Assembly: GCA_052435735.1 (NCBI GenBank)
Contig: JBQVNB010000018.1
Span: 36,910 to 100,909, forward strand
Direction of reading: 5' to 3'
DNA: 64,000 bases
Source: Aliihoeflea sp052435735
GTDB lineage: Bacteria; Pseudomonadota; Alphaproteobacteria; Rhizobiales; Rhizobiaceae
Below the pieces are notes generated by a model. It was given only the letters and a program-made list of their open reading frames with translations. It ran no database searches and was not told the DNA's origin. The position numbers and the translations under genes are program-made. Numbering within the stretch: position 1 is the first letter of the stretch; every line of letters begins with the position of its first letter. Positions 41,348-54,659 of the stretch are shown here, one piece after another.

Positions 41348-43702
41348 CTAGTGCCGCGTTGCCGCGTTCAGCGCCGCCCACACCTTTTGCGGCGTGGCAG
41401 GCATCGACAGGTCGTTGTTTCCGATCGCATCGGTGATCGCGTTGATGACGGCCGGCGGGGAGCCGATCGCGCCCGCCTCGCCGCAACCCTTGATGCCGAG
41501 CGGATTGCCGGGGCAGATCGTCTCGGTCATCGGCACCTGGAAGGACGGCAGGTCGTCGGCGCGCGGCATGGTGTAATCCATGTAGCTGCCGGTGACGAGC
41601 TGGCCGGTATCGCGGTCATAGGCCGCGCCTTCCAGAAGCGCCTGGCCGATGCCTTGAGCCAGGCCGCCATGGACCTGACCCTCGACGATCATCGGATTGA
41701 TGACGCGACCGAAATCATCGGCAGCGACGAACTGCACGATCTCGGTCTTGCCCGTATCGGGATCGATTTCGACCTCGCAGATGTAGCAGCCCGACGGGAA
41801 GGTGAAGTTGGTCGGGTCGTAGAACGCGCCTTCCTTCAGGCCCGGCTCCATGCCGCCCGGCAAATTGTGCGCGGTGTACGCGGCGAGCGCCAACTGGAAC
41901 CACGGCACCGTCTTGTCGGTGCCGGCGACCTTGCACTCGCCATTCTCGATGACGATGTCGCCTTCGTCGGCTTCGAGGATATGCGCCGCGATCTTCTTCG
42001 CCTTGGCCTCGACCTTGTCGAGCGCCTTGACGATGGCCGACATGCCGACCGGACCGGAGCGCGAGCCATAGGTGCCCATGCCCATCTGCACCTTGTCGGT
42101 GTCGCCATGAACGATCGAGACGTTGTCCATCGGCAGACCGAACCGGTCGCAGACGAGCTGGGCGAAAGTGGTCTCGTGACCCTGGCCATGACTGTGGGCG
42201 CCGGTCAGGACTTCCACCGTACCGACGGCATTGACGCGGACTTCTGCCGATTCCCAAAGCCCGACGCCGGCGCCGAGCGAGCCGACAGCAGCCGACGGCG
42301 CGATGCCGCAGGCCTCGATATAGCAGCTCATGCCGATGCCGCGCAGCTTGCCCCTGCCTTTGGCTTCCTCCTTGCGGCGGGCGAAGCCGTCATAGTCGAT
42401 GGCCTTGGTGGCGGCATCGATCAGCGCGTTGAAGTCGCCGGAATCGTAATTCATGATCACGGGCGTCTGGTAGGGGAAGGACTTGATGAAGTTCTTCCGG
42501 CGCAGTTCAACCGGCGAGATGCCGAGTTCGCGCGCGGCCGTCTCGACCAGGCGCTCGACGACATAGGTCGCCTCCGGTCGGCCGGCGCCGCGATAGGCAT
42601 CGACCGGGCAGGTGTGCGTATAGACTGCCTTCACGTTGCAGTAGATCGCAGGGATTTCGTACTGGCCCGACAGGAGCGTGGCGTAGAGATAGGTCGGCGT
42701 CGCGGACGAGAAGAGCGACATGTAGGCGCCGAGATTGGCGATCGTGTCGGCGCGAAGGGCGGTGATCTTGTGGTCGGCGTCGAGTGCGATCTCGGCCGTC
42801 GTCACGTGGTCGCGGGCGTGGGCGTCGGTCAGGAAGCTTTCCGAGCGATCCGCCGTCCACTTTACCGGCACGCCGGTCTTCTTCGAGGCCCAGAGGCAGG
42901 TGATTTCCTCGGGATAGATGTAGATCTTCGAGCCGAAGCCGCCGCCGACATCCGGCGCGATGACGCGCAGCTTGTTTTCCGGCGCGACATTGTAGAACGC
43001 GCTCATGACGAGACGCGCCACATGCGGATTCTGTGAGGTGGTGTAGCAGGTGTAGTGATCTTCGGCCTTGTTGTAGTGGCCGATGGCCGAGCGCGGCTCG
43101 ATCGCGTTCGGGATCAGGCGGTTGTTCAAAATGTCGAGCTTGACGCGATGCGCGGCCTTCCCGAACGCCTCCTCGACCGCGCCTTCGTCGCCGATCACCC
43201 AGTCGAAGATCAAATTGTTGTCCGCCTCGGGATGGACCTGCGGCGCGCCCGCGTCCATCGCCTTTTCCGGCAGGATGACGGCTTCGAGTTCCTCATAGTC
43301 GACATCGACCGCCTCGGCGGCGTCACGCGCCTGGCCCTTGGTCTCGGCGACGACGATCGCCACCGCATCGCCGACATAGCGCACCGTATCCGTCGCCAGC
43401 GGCGACCAGGCGCCCATCTTCATCGGCGAACCATCCTTCGAATGGATCATCCAGCCGCAGATGATGTTGCCGATGCCGTCGGTTTTCATCTCTGGACCGG
43501 TCAGGACGTCGATGACGCCGGGCATCGCCCGCGCCGCCTCGACGTCGATGCCGCGAATGCGCGCATGCGCATGCGGGCTCCGGACGAAGGCCGCGAACTT
43601 CATGCCGGGGACGACGAAATCGTCGGTGTAGCGCCCCGCGCCGGTGATGAACCTCTTGTCTTCCTTACGCGCCACCCGGGCGCCAATGCCTTCCATACCC
43701 AT
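41348..43702 (-). CDS. coxL: Molybdenum hydroxylase large subunit (CoxL form II)
   Basis: The 784-residue subunit holds the molybdopterin-cytosine dinucleotide active site. The diagnostic loop is AYRGAGR near residue 371, the form II signature; form I CO dehydrogenases have AYxCSFR with the catalytic Cys. Other MCD-binding stretches are GGGFGSKIYIYPEE and GAHSHGQGHETTFAQL, and GIKGCGEAGAIGSPP near the C-terminus holds the conserved catalytic Glu. Form II enzymes may oxidise CO weakly or act on other carbon or nitrogen heterocycles or aldehydes, so the substrate is open. GGAGGAGGT precedes the ATG. Confidence 0.92.
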   Translation of the reverse strand: MGMEGIGARVARKEDKRFITGAGRYTDDFVVPGMKFAAFVRSPHAHARIRGIDVEAARAMPGVIDVLTGPEMKTDGIGNIICGWMIHSKDGSPMKMGAWSPLATDTVRYVGDAVAIVVAETKGQARDAAEAVDVDYEELEAVILPEKAMDAGAPQVHPEADNNLIFDWVIGDEGAVEEAFGKAAHRVKLDILNNRLIPNAIEPRSAIGHYNKAEDHYTCYTTSQNPHVARLVMSAFYNVAPENKLRVIAPDVGGGFGSKIYIYPEEITCLWASKKTGVPVKWTADRSESFLTDAHARDHVTTAEIALDADHKITALRADTIANLGAYMSLFSSATPTYLYATLLSGQYEIPAIYCNVKAVYTHTCPVDAYRGAGRPEATYVVERLVETAARELGISPVELRRKNFIKSFPYQTPVIMNYDSGDFNALIDAATKAIDYDGFARRKEEAKGRGKLRGIGMSCYIEACGIAPSAAVGSLGAGVGLWESAEVRVNAVGTVEVLTGAHSHGQGHETTFAQLVCDRFGLPMDNVSIVHGDTDKVQMGMGTYGSRSGPVGMSAIVKALDKVEAKAKKIAAHILEADEGDIVIENGECKVAGTDKTVPWFQLALAAYTAHNLPGGMEPGLKEGAFYDPTNFTFPSGCYICEVEIDPDTGKTEIVQFVAADDFGRVINPMIVEGQVHGGLAQGIGQALLEGAAYDRDTGQLVTGSYMDYTMPRADDLPSFQVPMTETICPGNPLGIKGCGEAGAIGSPPAVINAITDAIGNNDLSMPATPQKVWAALNAATRH

Positions 43703-43760
43703 TTTCAGTACCTCCTCCGGTTACCGAACCGAGTGAATTTTCAAAGGATCGGACCGGCGG

Positions 43761-44252
<492 letters not shown>

Positions 44253-44516
44253 GCGTTCTCCCTCCACTTTTCCGATCACGCCCAGAAGGCCTGGGCAAAA
44301 CTTTAGCGCAGCTTGGTCAGGAGTCCACAGCCGCAGCAAGGACTTACAACCTTCGTTGCATCACATCGACGGCACCGGAGCCGCGCCTTGCGGGCATTTG
44401 CGCCGGTGCCGATCGCGGGTCTCGAAATTCCGCGCAGGGTGCTTGAATTTGCCGGCCGATGGCGATATCAAGCGCTCACTTTCGAGCCCCCCGCAGTTCC
44501 GGGCGGTTTTCGACGG

Positions 44517-44592
44517 GCCGCTTTAGCTCAGTTGGTAGAGCACATCATTCGTAATGATGGGGTCAGGTGTTCGAGTCACCTAAGCGGCACCA
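44517..44592 (+). tRNA. tRNA-Thr (CGU anticodon)
   Basis: A full cloverleaf is visible. Acceptor arms GCCGCTT (44517-44523) and AAGCGGC (44582-44588) pair perfectly. The D-arm is AGCTCAGTTGGTAGAGC. The anticodon arm CATCA-TTCGTAA-TGATG gives anticodon CGT, reading ACG (Thr). The T-arm contains GTTCGAGTC. The discriminator A is at 44589 and CCA is encoded at 44590-44592. Confidence 0.97.
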
Positions 44593-44669
44593 GTTCCTTC
44601 CCTCCCTTTCTTCGTTCGCACCTCTCTTTGAAGAGGCCGCGGAACCCATCGATCCCGCGGCCCGACGCG

Positions 44670-46772
<2,103 letters not shown>

Positions 46773-46998
46773 GCGCTCCTCCCGTCATGTTCGCGACGGC
46801 GCATCGGTCTCCTCCCATGCGTCATCGCAAATCGCAGCGTAGAAGCGCGTTTCGCACTTGGCTTGGACTTTTACGCCATCACAGCCTGTGCCGGCATGGT
46901 GCGACCAAAGTCCTGCTGCCCGCGCTTGCATTGCCGCCTCACGCGGCTAGACTTCCCTTGCGGAATTTCGCCGCGCGGAAATCTGAGAGGAGTTCCGG

Positions 46999-47904
46999 GT
47001 GCATTTCGAGGATTGGGATGCGCGCCTGCGCACCACTTGCGGCAATTACTACGGCGTTCCCGGCACCCGGCAGCGCGAGGTCAAAGGCTATGTGCGCAGC
47101 TTCGCCTTTCACGGCCTCGACGTTGCGGATTTCGCGTGCGACCTCGACCAGATCATCCGCACGCGCAAGGGCATCCAGCAGGACGACAGCGAATACATCT
47201 TTCTGGTCGTGCAGATCAAAGGACAGTCGCGCATCGATCACAGGGGCCGCCACGAGACGCTTGACCCCGGCGAATTCTACCTGCTCGATTCCACCCGCGA
47301 GGCATCGATCGGCTATGGCGGACGCGAGGCGCAGTTCATTTCCGTCCACATGCCGCGCGGCTCGTTCCTGCTCGAAGCCGACAACCAGCTCAGGATCGGG
47401 CACAAGCTCGATGCGCACCATCCGATGCACGCGCCGATGCGCGGTTTTTTCAGCGCCGGACGCACGGCGATGGCAGAACAGAAGACGCGGGGCGACCCGC
47501 GCCTGCTTTATGACCTGACGCGGATCGCGTTTACGCCGGGCAATCATGGCATCGACGCCTCACGCGCCAGCAGCGCCGAGAACCGATGCGAGATGGCCGT
47601 GACGTTGATGGAGCGCAATCTGCATCGACCCGACATGTCGCTCGGCTGGCTGGCGCGGCGTCTGAATATTTCGGAGCGCCAGTTGCAGCGGGATTTTCTC
47701 GCCCGGGGGACCAGCTTCGTGCGCCTTCTGCGAGAAAAGCGGCTGAGGCTCGTCGCCGAATTCCTGCGTGTCGGTGGAGGAACGGACTCGATAACCGACG
47801 CCGCACTCGGCGCAGGCTTCAACGACATCTCGAATTTCAATCGCTCGTTCAAGAGCCGCTACGGCTGCGCGCCAAGCGACTATCTGCGACAGCACCGCAA
47901 CTGA
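46999..47904 (+). CDS. AraC-family regulator
   Basis: The 301-residue regulator has an N-terminal ligand-binding domain (SEYIFLVVQIKGQSRIDHRGRHETLDPGEFYLLDS) of the AraC/FeaR type. A C-terminal double helix-turn-helix follows (MSLGWLARRLNISERQLQRDF and SITDAALGAGFNDISNFNRSFKSRYG), ending SDYLRQHRN. The start is GTG 46999, with GAGGAG eight bases upstream. It is divergent from the PQQ dehydrogenase gene across 226 bases, so it may well activate it in response to an alcohol or aldehyde, which is inference from the layout. Confidence 0.9.
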   Translation: MHFEDWDARLRTTCGNYYGVPGTRQREVKGYVRSFAFHGLDVADFACDLDQIIRTRKGIQQDDSEYIFLVVQIKGQSRIDHRGRHETLDPGEFYLLDSTREASIGYGGREAQFISVHMPRGSFLLEADNQLRIGHKLDAHHPMHAPMRGFFSAGRTAMAEQKTRGDPRLLYDLTRIAFTPGNHGIDASRASSAENRCEMAVTLMERNLHRPDMSLGWLARRLNISERQLQRDFLARGTSFVRLLREKRLRLVAEFLRVGGGTDSITDAALGAGFNDISNFNRSFKSRYGCAPSDYLRQHRN

Positions 47905-47915
47905 GCCGACGAAAA

Positions 47916-47942
47916 AGGGCGGCCCGAAGGCCGCCCTCTTTT
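47916..47942. terminator. Two-way terminator
   Basis: AGGGCGGCC (47916-47924) pairs perfectly with GGCCGCCCT (47929-47937) across CGAA, and CTTTT follows (47938-47942). An A-run (47912-47916) lies upstream for the minus strand. It sits between the convergent AraC and BA14K genes and could serve both. Confidence 0.85.
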
Positions 47943-47959
47943 CAAGCCGTCCTGCAATC

Positions 47960-48493
47960 TTAGCCGTAAGGCGACGAGCAGGCGCGGCGCGGGCCGTTAT
48001 AGGGCTGGAACGTGTTGTCCGATGCCCGGTAGGAACGGTACTGCGAGTAGCACCAATCGACATGGGCCTGGGACATGCGTCCCGGCTGGACGACGACCGT
48101 GCGCGAGGGCTGGCTCACCGCGCCGCCGACGATGGCGCCGGCGACGAAGGCCGCTGCCGGGAACCAGAAGCCGTTGTGCTGGCGGTAGCCGGCACGGCGG
48201 TCGCGGTAGCCGCGGTGGCCGTTGTAGTAGCTGTAGTTGCCCTGGCGGTAGAAGCCGCGCTGTGCAGCCCGCTGGTTCTGGCGGCGATCGATGCGCCGAT
48301 CGATACGGCGTTCAGTCCGGCGATCGAAACGACGGTCGTCGCGGCGATACTGAACATCGATGACGTTCGATGTGCCGGCACCCGCATCGACGGCACGGAT
48401 CAATGCCGGAGATGCACTCGCAGTTACGCTCGTTGCGGCGACGCCGGTGAACGCCATTGTCGTGGCACAGATGATCGAAAGAAACTTCTTCAT
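47960..48493 (-). CDS. BA14K-family secreted protein
   Basis: The 177-residue protein has a signal peptide (MKKFLSIICATTMAFTGVAATSV), an Arg/Asp-rich repeat region (DRRFDRRTERRIDRRIDRRQN), a hydrophobic stretch (AAFVAGAIVGGAVS) and the C-terminal BA14K motif HVDWCYSQYRSYRASDNTFQPY. BA14K is a Brucella antigen family common in rhizobia; its function is not settled, though lectin-like activity has been reported. ATG 48493 matches the signal peptide start. The first 30 residues beyond 48493 upstream read as non-signal sequence. Confidence 0.85.
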   Translation of the reverse strand: MKKFLSIICATTMAFTGVAATSVTASASPALIRAVDAGAGTSNVIDVQYRRDDRRFDRRTERRIDRRIDRRQNQRAAQRGFYRQGNYSYYNGHRGYRDRRAGYRQHNGFWFPAAAFVAGAIVGGAVSQPSRTVVVQPGRMSQAHVDWCYSQYRSYRASDNTFQPYNGPRRACSSPYG

Positions 48494-48826
48494 TTCGCTA
48501 ACTCCTTTGTCCTCAAAGACGCCCAAGCAGAATGAAGGTTCCCACATGAACTCAACGTGAACCGCATCATGACATTTTGGTAAGGTTGGCCCTGCAGCGG
48601 ATGATGACGGTTCTACTGACTATTCTTCCATGTCACGCCTCGGCAATGTCGACATCAGACAATCTAGACTTTCCTAGAATTCTTTCCGCAACGTCATTTA
48701 CGCTGTGCGGCCAAAGCGTTTTCGCCCGCTTCCCATATCGAAAACCCTCTTTTATGGTACGCGCCAATCGTGGGAGGCGGAAAATGCCACTGCGGGGATC
48801 TCTAAAAGAAAAACATGGGAGCAATC
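48494..48826. other. Intergenic region upstream of the dpp-type operon
   Basis: This 333-base stretch between BA14K and the solute-binding protein gene holds no convincing gene. It is more AT-rich than its neighbours. An 85-codon frame (48577-48834) reads oddly and is probably not used. A local palindrome around TCTAGACTTTCCTAGA (48663-48678) and the two divergent promoters should lie here. No regulator site is identified. Confidence 0.5.
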
Positions 48827-50404
48827 ATGCGTAAACTTCTCTTGACGGCCAGCGTTCTGGCCCTCGCCGCGACGGCAATGCCTGCGTCGGCCGAAACGAT
48901 CCGCTGGGCACGTGGCGCCGACGCGCTGACGCTGGACCCGCATTCGCAGAACGAAGGCACCACCCACACTTTCGCCCACCACATCTACGAGACGCTCGTC
49001 TGGCGCGACACGGAAGGCACGCTGATCCCGCGCCTGGCCACCGAATGGGCACTGAAGGACGGCGACGACACGACCTGGGTTTTCACGCTGCGTGAAGGCG
49101 TCACCTTCCATGACGGTGCCGAGTTCAACGCCGAAGACGTCGTCTTCTCGCTCGACCGCGCCCGTTCGGAGCGCTCGAACATGCGCCAGCTCCACGCCGA
49201 CGTCGAAAGCGTGACCGCCGTCGACGACTACACGGTCGAAGTCAAGCTGAAGGGCCCGAGCCCGCTCTACCCGAACAATCTGACCAACACTTTCATGATG
49301 GACAAGACCTGGTCCGAGACGAACGACGTCGTCGAGGTTCAGGACTATGCCGGCGGTGAAGACAACTACGCCGTGCGCAATACCAACGGCACCGGCCCCT
49401 ACAAGCTCGTGTCGCGCGAAGTGGGCGTACGTTCCGTCCTCGAAGTGAACCCCGACCATTGGGCCGAAACCGATCCGGCCGTGACCGAAATCATCTACAC
49501 GCCGATCTCGGATGCAGCCACGCGCGTTGCGGCCCTGCTCTCGGGCGAAGTCGACTTCGTTCAGGACGTGCCGGTGCAGGACATCGAGCGCCTTTCGTCG
49601 ACCGACGGCATCAAGGTCGCGACCGGCCCTGAAAACCGCATCATCTATTTCGGCTACCGTCTCGGCGAAGAGCCGCTGGCAAGCTCGGACGTGACCGACA
49701 AGAACCCCTTCGCCGACCCGAAGGTGCTCGAGGCCATGCACCTTTCCATCGATCGCGACGCGATCAAGGAAGTCGTGATGCGCGGCAATTCGGTTCCGAC
49801 CGGCGTTGCCACCCCGCCCTTCGTCAATGGCTGGACGGAAGAGCTCGACGCCTACCCGGCGCCGGACCTCGAGCGCGCCCGCGCGCTGATGGAAGAGGCA
49901 GGCTATGCGGACGGCTTCACCGTCACGCTCGACACGCCGAACAACCGCTACGTCAATGACGAGGCGATCAGCCAGGCGGTCGTCGGCATGCTCGGCCAGA
50001 TCGGCATCCGCGTGACGCTGGCCTCGCGCCCGGTCGCGCAGCACTCGCCGCTGGTCACCAATGGCGACACCGACTTCTACCTGCTCGGCTGGGGCGTCCC
50101 GACCTTCGATTCGGCTTACATCTTCAACGATCTGATCCACACGAAGGCCGGCAATTACGGCGCCTACAACCCGTCCGGCTATTCCAATCCCGAACTCGAC
50201 GCGAAGATCGAGTCGCTCGGCACGCAGACGGACCTCGAGGCCCGCGACGCGACGATCGCCGAAATCTGGGCGACGATCCAGGAGGACCGCGTTCTCCTGC
50301 CGGTCCACAACCAGGTGCTGGCCTACGCGACCAAGTCGAACTTCACCATCGACGTGCATCCGGAAAACCAGCCGAACATGTCGAATGTGACGATCGGCGA
50401 GTAA
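48827..50404 (+). CDS. Family 5 ABC transporter substrate-binding protein
   Basis: The 525-residue periplasmic protein has a signal peptide (KLLLTASVLALAATAMPASA) followed by a SBP_bac_5 (DppA/OppA) fold. The opening RWARGADALTLDPHSQNEG, the WVFTLREGVTFHDGAEFNAEDVVFSLDR segment and the C-terminal DFYLLGWGVPTFD are typical. It binds dipeptides, oligopeptides or related compounds such as nickel chelates; the ligand is unknown. ATG 48827 has GGGAGCA upstream. It begins the five-gene importer; a strong hairpin after its stop would raise its level over the permease genes. Confidence 0.93.
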   Translation: MRKLLLTASVLALAATAMPASAETIRWARGADALTLDPHSQNEGTTHTFAHHIYETLVWRDTEGTLIPRLATEWALKDGDDTTWVFTLREGVTFHDGAEFNAEDVVFSLDRARSERSNMRQLHADVESVTAVDDYTVEVKLKGPSPLYPNNLTNTFMMDKTWSETNDVVEVQDYAGGEDNYAVRNTNGTGPYKLVSREVGVRSVLEVNPDHWAETDPAVTEIIYTPISDAATRVAALLSGEVDFVQDVPVQDIERLSSTDGIKVATGPENRIIYFGYRLGEEPLASSDVTDKNPFADPKVLEAMHLSIDRDAIKEVVMRGNSVPTGVATPPFVNGWTEELDAYPAPDLERARALMEEAGYADGFTVTLDTPNNRYVNDEAISQAVVGMLGQIGIRVTLASRPVAQHSPLVTNGDTDFYLLGWGVPTFDSAYIFNDLIHTKAGNYGAYNPSGYSNPELDAKIESLGTQTDLEARDATIAEIWATIQEDRVLLPVHNQVLAYATKSNFTIDVHPENQPNMSNVTIGE

Positions 50405-50429
50405 TCCGCGCAACATTCCTAAAAGCCTC

Positions 50430-50459
50430 GCCCGCCGTGCAAGCAATTGCGCGGCGGGC
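50430..50459. repeat. Hairpin downstream of the solute-binding protein gene
   Basis: GCCCGCCG (50430-50437) and CGGCGGGC (50452-50459) pair perfectly around a 14-base loop containing GCAAGCAATTGC. It separates the binding-protein gene from the permeases (50405-50639, no gene) and probably stabilises or partly terminates the transcript. Confidence 0.55.
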
Positions 50460-50639
50460 TAGCATTATGGGCTTGATTGTGGCGATCTGAGTCGCCAAAA
50501 GGGCGCCTTTCGCGGCGCCGGCGCCGGTTGCGTGCCCATCTCGCTGCCTGAGCTGAAGTGCCGTCAGCACCCGTACCGACACACCGGGAGCCTCAAGCGG
50601 CGGCTTTGCCGACCCGCTCCCGATCCGGAGACAAACAAC

Positions 50640-51617
50640 ATGACAGCCTTTGTCATAAGGCGCCTGCTGCAATCCATCATCGTGATGCTGGCGGTCTCGC
50701 TCGTGGCATTCCTCGTGTTCCGCTATGTGGGCGACCCGGTCGACTCCATGGTGGGCCAGGATACAAGACTTGCGGACCGCGAAGCGATGCGTGATCGCCT
50801 CGGCCTGAACGACCCGTTCTACATCCAGTTCGCGACCTTCGTCGGCAATGCCGTCCAGGGCAATTTCGGCATCTCCTACCGGCTCCAGGAACCGGTGACG
50901 CGCCTCATCATGGAGCGCCTGCCGGCAACGATCGAACTTGCTTTCGCATCCGCGACGATCGCGCTGGTGTTCGGCCTGTTCTTCGGCGTCTACACGGCGC
51001 TGAAACCGAAATCGCCGCTGACCTCCGTGGTGATGACGCTGTCGCTCGCGGGCGTCTCGCTGCCGACCTTTTTGATCGGCATCGGCCTCATCTACATCTT
51101 CGCCGTCGAGCTTGGGTGGCTTCCCTCCTTCGGCAGAGGGACGACCGTGATGGTCGGCGGGTGGCGAACGGGGCTTTTGACCGAAAGCGGACTGAGATCG
51201 CTCATCTTGCCGGCGATAACGCTGTCGCTTTTCCAGTTGACGCTGATCATGCGCCTCGTGCGCGCGGAGATGCTGGAAGTGTTGCGCGCGGACTATATCC
51301 GCTTCGCCAAGGCGCGCGGCCTTTCCAACCGGGCGATCAATTTCGGCCACGCGCTGAAGAACACGCTGGTTCCGGTCATCACCATCACCGGCCTGCAGCT
51401 CGGCTCGGTCATCGCGTTCGCGATCGTCACCGAGACGGTGTTCCAGTGGCCGGGCGTCGGCTCGCTCTTCATCCAGTCGGTCCAGGTGGTCGACGTCCCG
51501 GTGATGGCGGCCTACCTGATGTTCATCGCCTTCGTCTTCGTCGTCATCAATCTGATCGTCGACATTCTCTACTACACGGTCGATCCGCGCCTGCGCGTCG
51601 GCACTGGCAAACGGTGA
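50640..51617 (+). CDS. ABC transporter permease (DppB-type)
   Basis: The 325-residue permease has about six membrane helices (IIVMLAVSLVAFLVF, ATIELAFASATIALVFGLF, and others). Its EAA loop, EVLRADYIRFAKARGLSNRAINFGHALKN, near residue 215 contacts the ATPases. The DppB-like N-terminus and TVTRLI-type loop (EPVTRLIMERLPATIE) fit the peptide/nickel family. ATG 50640 is used. It is five bases upstream of the partner permease gene. Confidence 0.93.
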   Translation: MTAFVIRRLLQSIIVMLAVSLVAFLVFRYVGDPVDSMVGQDTRLADREAMRDRLGLNDPFYIQFATFVGNAVQGNFGISYRLQEPVTRLIMERLPATIELAFASATIALVFGLFFGVYTALKPKSPLTSVVMTLSLAGVSLPTFLIGIGLIYIFAVELGWLPSFGRGTTVMVGGWRTGLLTESGLRSLILPAITLSLFQLTLIMRLVRAEMLEVLRADYIRFAKARGLSNRAINFGHALKNTLVPVITITGLQLGSVIAFAIVTETVFQWPGVGSLFIQSVQVVDVPVMAAYLMFIAFVFVVINLIVDILYYTVDPRLRVGTGKR

Positions 51618-51621
51618 TCGC

Positions 51622-52602
51622 ATGACCACGCTTCCAGATCCCAAACTCATGGCCGCCGGCGACGGCAAGCCGATCCTTCCGCCCAAGCCGCCCGGCCGCC
51701 TCTATCGCGCCTGGGACTCGGACATCTTCTACTCCTACCGCCGCTCGCCGGTGACGATCATCGCATCGATCGTCGTCGTCATCATCGTCGGCGCGGCGCT
51801 GCTGGCGCCTTGGATCGCGCCCTACAATCCGTTTAATCCGGCCTCGCTCAACCTGATGGACGGCTTCACGCCGCCCTTCTCGGAGAGCCGGATGGGCAAC
51901 TACTATCTGCTCGGGACGGACAATCAGGGCCGCGACGTCTTTTCGACGATCCTCTACGGCTCGCGCATCTCGCTCTTCGTCGGCTTCTCGGCGACGCTGT
52001 TCGCCATGGCGCTGGGCATTTCGCTCGGCCTCATCGCCGGCTACCAGGGCGGGACGACGGACGCGATCATCATGCGCGTCACCGACATCCAGCTTTCGTT
52101 CCCGGCGATCCTCATCGCGCTTCTGATCTTCGGCATCGCGCGCGGCATCATCCCGCCCTCGCAACAGGAAAGCATGGCGGTCTACGTGCTGATCGTCGCC
52201 ATCGGCCTTGCCAACTGGGCGCAGTTCGCGCGTACGGTTCGCGGCGCGACGATGGTGGAGCGGCAGAAGGATTACGTGTCGGCGGCGCGCATCATGGGCG
52301 TCCATCCGATCCTGATCCTCGCCCGCCACGTGCTGCCCAACGTTATGGGACCGGTGCTGGTCATCGCGACGATCGGGCTTGCGCTCGCCATCATCGAAGA
52401 GGCGACGCTGTCGTTCCTCGGCGTCGGCGTTCCGCCCACGCAGCCTTCGCTCGGCACGCTGATCCGCATCGGCCAGCAATATCTGTTCTCGGGCGAGTGG
52501 TGGATTCTGTTCTTCCCCGCCTTCACGCTCATCCTGCTTGCGCTCTCGGTCAACCTTCTGGGCGACTGGCTGCGCGACGCGCTCAACCCGCGACTGAGGT
52601 AG
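51622..52602 (+). CDS. ABC transporter permease (DppC-type)
   Basis: The 326-residue partner permease has an N-terminal extension, the first membrane span (TIIASIVVVIIVGAALLAPWI), the conserved LLGTDNQGRDVFSTILYGSRISL block, and the EAA loop KDYVSAARIMGVHPILILARHVLPN near residue 220. With DppB it forms the channel. The gene follows DppB by four bases and precedes the first ATPase by four. Confidence 0.94.
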   Translation: MTTLPDPKLMAAGDGKPILPPKPPGRLYRAWDSDIFYSYRRSPVTIIASIVVVIIVGAALLAPWIAPYNPFNPASLNLMDGFTPPFSESRMGNYYLLGTDNQGRDVFSTILYGSRISLFVGFSATLFAMALGISLGLIAGYQGGTTDAIIMRVTDIQLSFPAILIALLIFGIARGIIPPSQQESMAVYVLIVAIGLANWAQFARTVRGATMVERQKDYVSAARIMGVHPILILARHVLPNVMGPVLVIATIGLALAIIEEATLSFLGVGVPPTQPSLGTLIRIGQQYLFSGEWWILFFPAFTLILLALSVNLLGDWLRDALNPRLR

Positions 52603-52606
52603 GCGC

Positions 52607-53580
52607 ATGCAACCTGTCCTTTCCGTCAAGAACCTGACCGTCCAGTTTCCCACCCGCCGTGGCATCCTGACGGCGGTCGACAACATCTCCTTCGACATCA
52701 TGCCGGGCGAAGTGCTCGGCATGGTAGGCGAATCCGGCGCCGGCAAGTCGATGACCGGTTCGGCCGTCATCGGCCTGATCGATCCGCCCGGCCGCATCTC
52801 GAGCGGCGAGATTTTGCTGCAGGGCGAGCGCATCGACAATCTGAGCCCAGACCAGATGCGGCGCTATCGCGGCAAGCGCATCGGCATGGTCTTCCAGGAC
52901 CCGCTGACATCGCTCAACCCGCTCTACACGGTCGCCGAGCAGCTCATCGAGACGATCCGCACGCACATGCCCCTGTCCGAGGCCGATGCGCGCAAACGGG
53001 CGATCAAGCTCCTCGACGATGTCGGCATTCCGGCGGCCGACCGGCGCATCGACGACTATCCGCACCAGTTCTCGGGCGGCATGCGCCAGCGCGTCGTGAT
53101 CGCGCTCGCGCTGTGCGCGGACCCGGCGCTGGTCATCGCCGACGAGCCGACCACCGCGCTCGACGTTTCGGTGCAGGCGCAGATCATCGACGTGATGAAG
53201 AACATGTGCGCCGAATATGGCGCGGCGATCATGCTGATCACCCACGACATGGGCGTCATCGCCGAGACGGCGGACCGCGTGGCGGTCATGTATGCCGGCC
53301 GCATCGCCGAGATCGGGCCGGTGCGCGACGTCATCACAGATGCCAAGCACCCTTATACGGCCGGCCTGATGGGCTCGATCCCGACGCTGGCCACCAATTC
53401 CGACCGCCTGACGCAGATCCCAGGTTCCATGCCGCGCCTGTCGGCGATCCCGAAAGGCTGCGCCTTCAACCCCCGCTGCCCGCATGCCTTCGACCGCTGC
53501 TTCGTCGAGCGTCCCGAGCCGATCGTCTCGGGCACCCGCCGCGTCGCCTGCTGGCTGCATGCGTCCGAGGAGCAAGCCGC

Positions 53581-53584
<4 letters not shown>
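52607..53584 (+). CDS. Peptide ABC transporter ATP-binding protein (DppD-type)
   Basis: The 325-residue ATPase shows Walker A GESGAGKS (near residue 43), the Q-loop VFQDPLTSLNP, the ABC signature FSGGMRQRV, Walker B LVIADEPTTALD and the H-loop LITHDMGVIAE. The C-terminal oligopeptide domain has the Cys-rich CAFNPRCPHAFDRC near residue 285, a 4Fe-4S-like cluster site reported for this family. Its stop overlaps the next start (ATGA). Confidence 0.95.
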
Positions 53585-54582
<998 letters not shown>

Positions 54583-54659
54583 CACAACGTTGAGGTGCAA
54601 CGAAAAGATGAAGAGTGGCGCCATCGGCGCCTTCTTCCAAGAACAAGAGGGAGGACGAG

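Noticed and set aside
44517..44592. tRNA-Thr as an integration site, with the 3' end motif AAGCGGCACC also near 38423 and AAGCGGCAC near 63816
   Set aside because: The shared stretch is only 9-10 bases, no integrase is present, and the genes between are ordinary. Chance matches explain it.
48577..48834. 85-codon plus-strand frame before the dpp operon
   Set aside because: Low-complexity reading, no ribosome site, and it overlaps the signal peptide start of the binding protein. Treated as non-coding.
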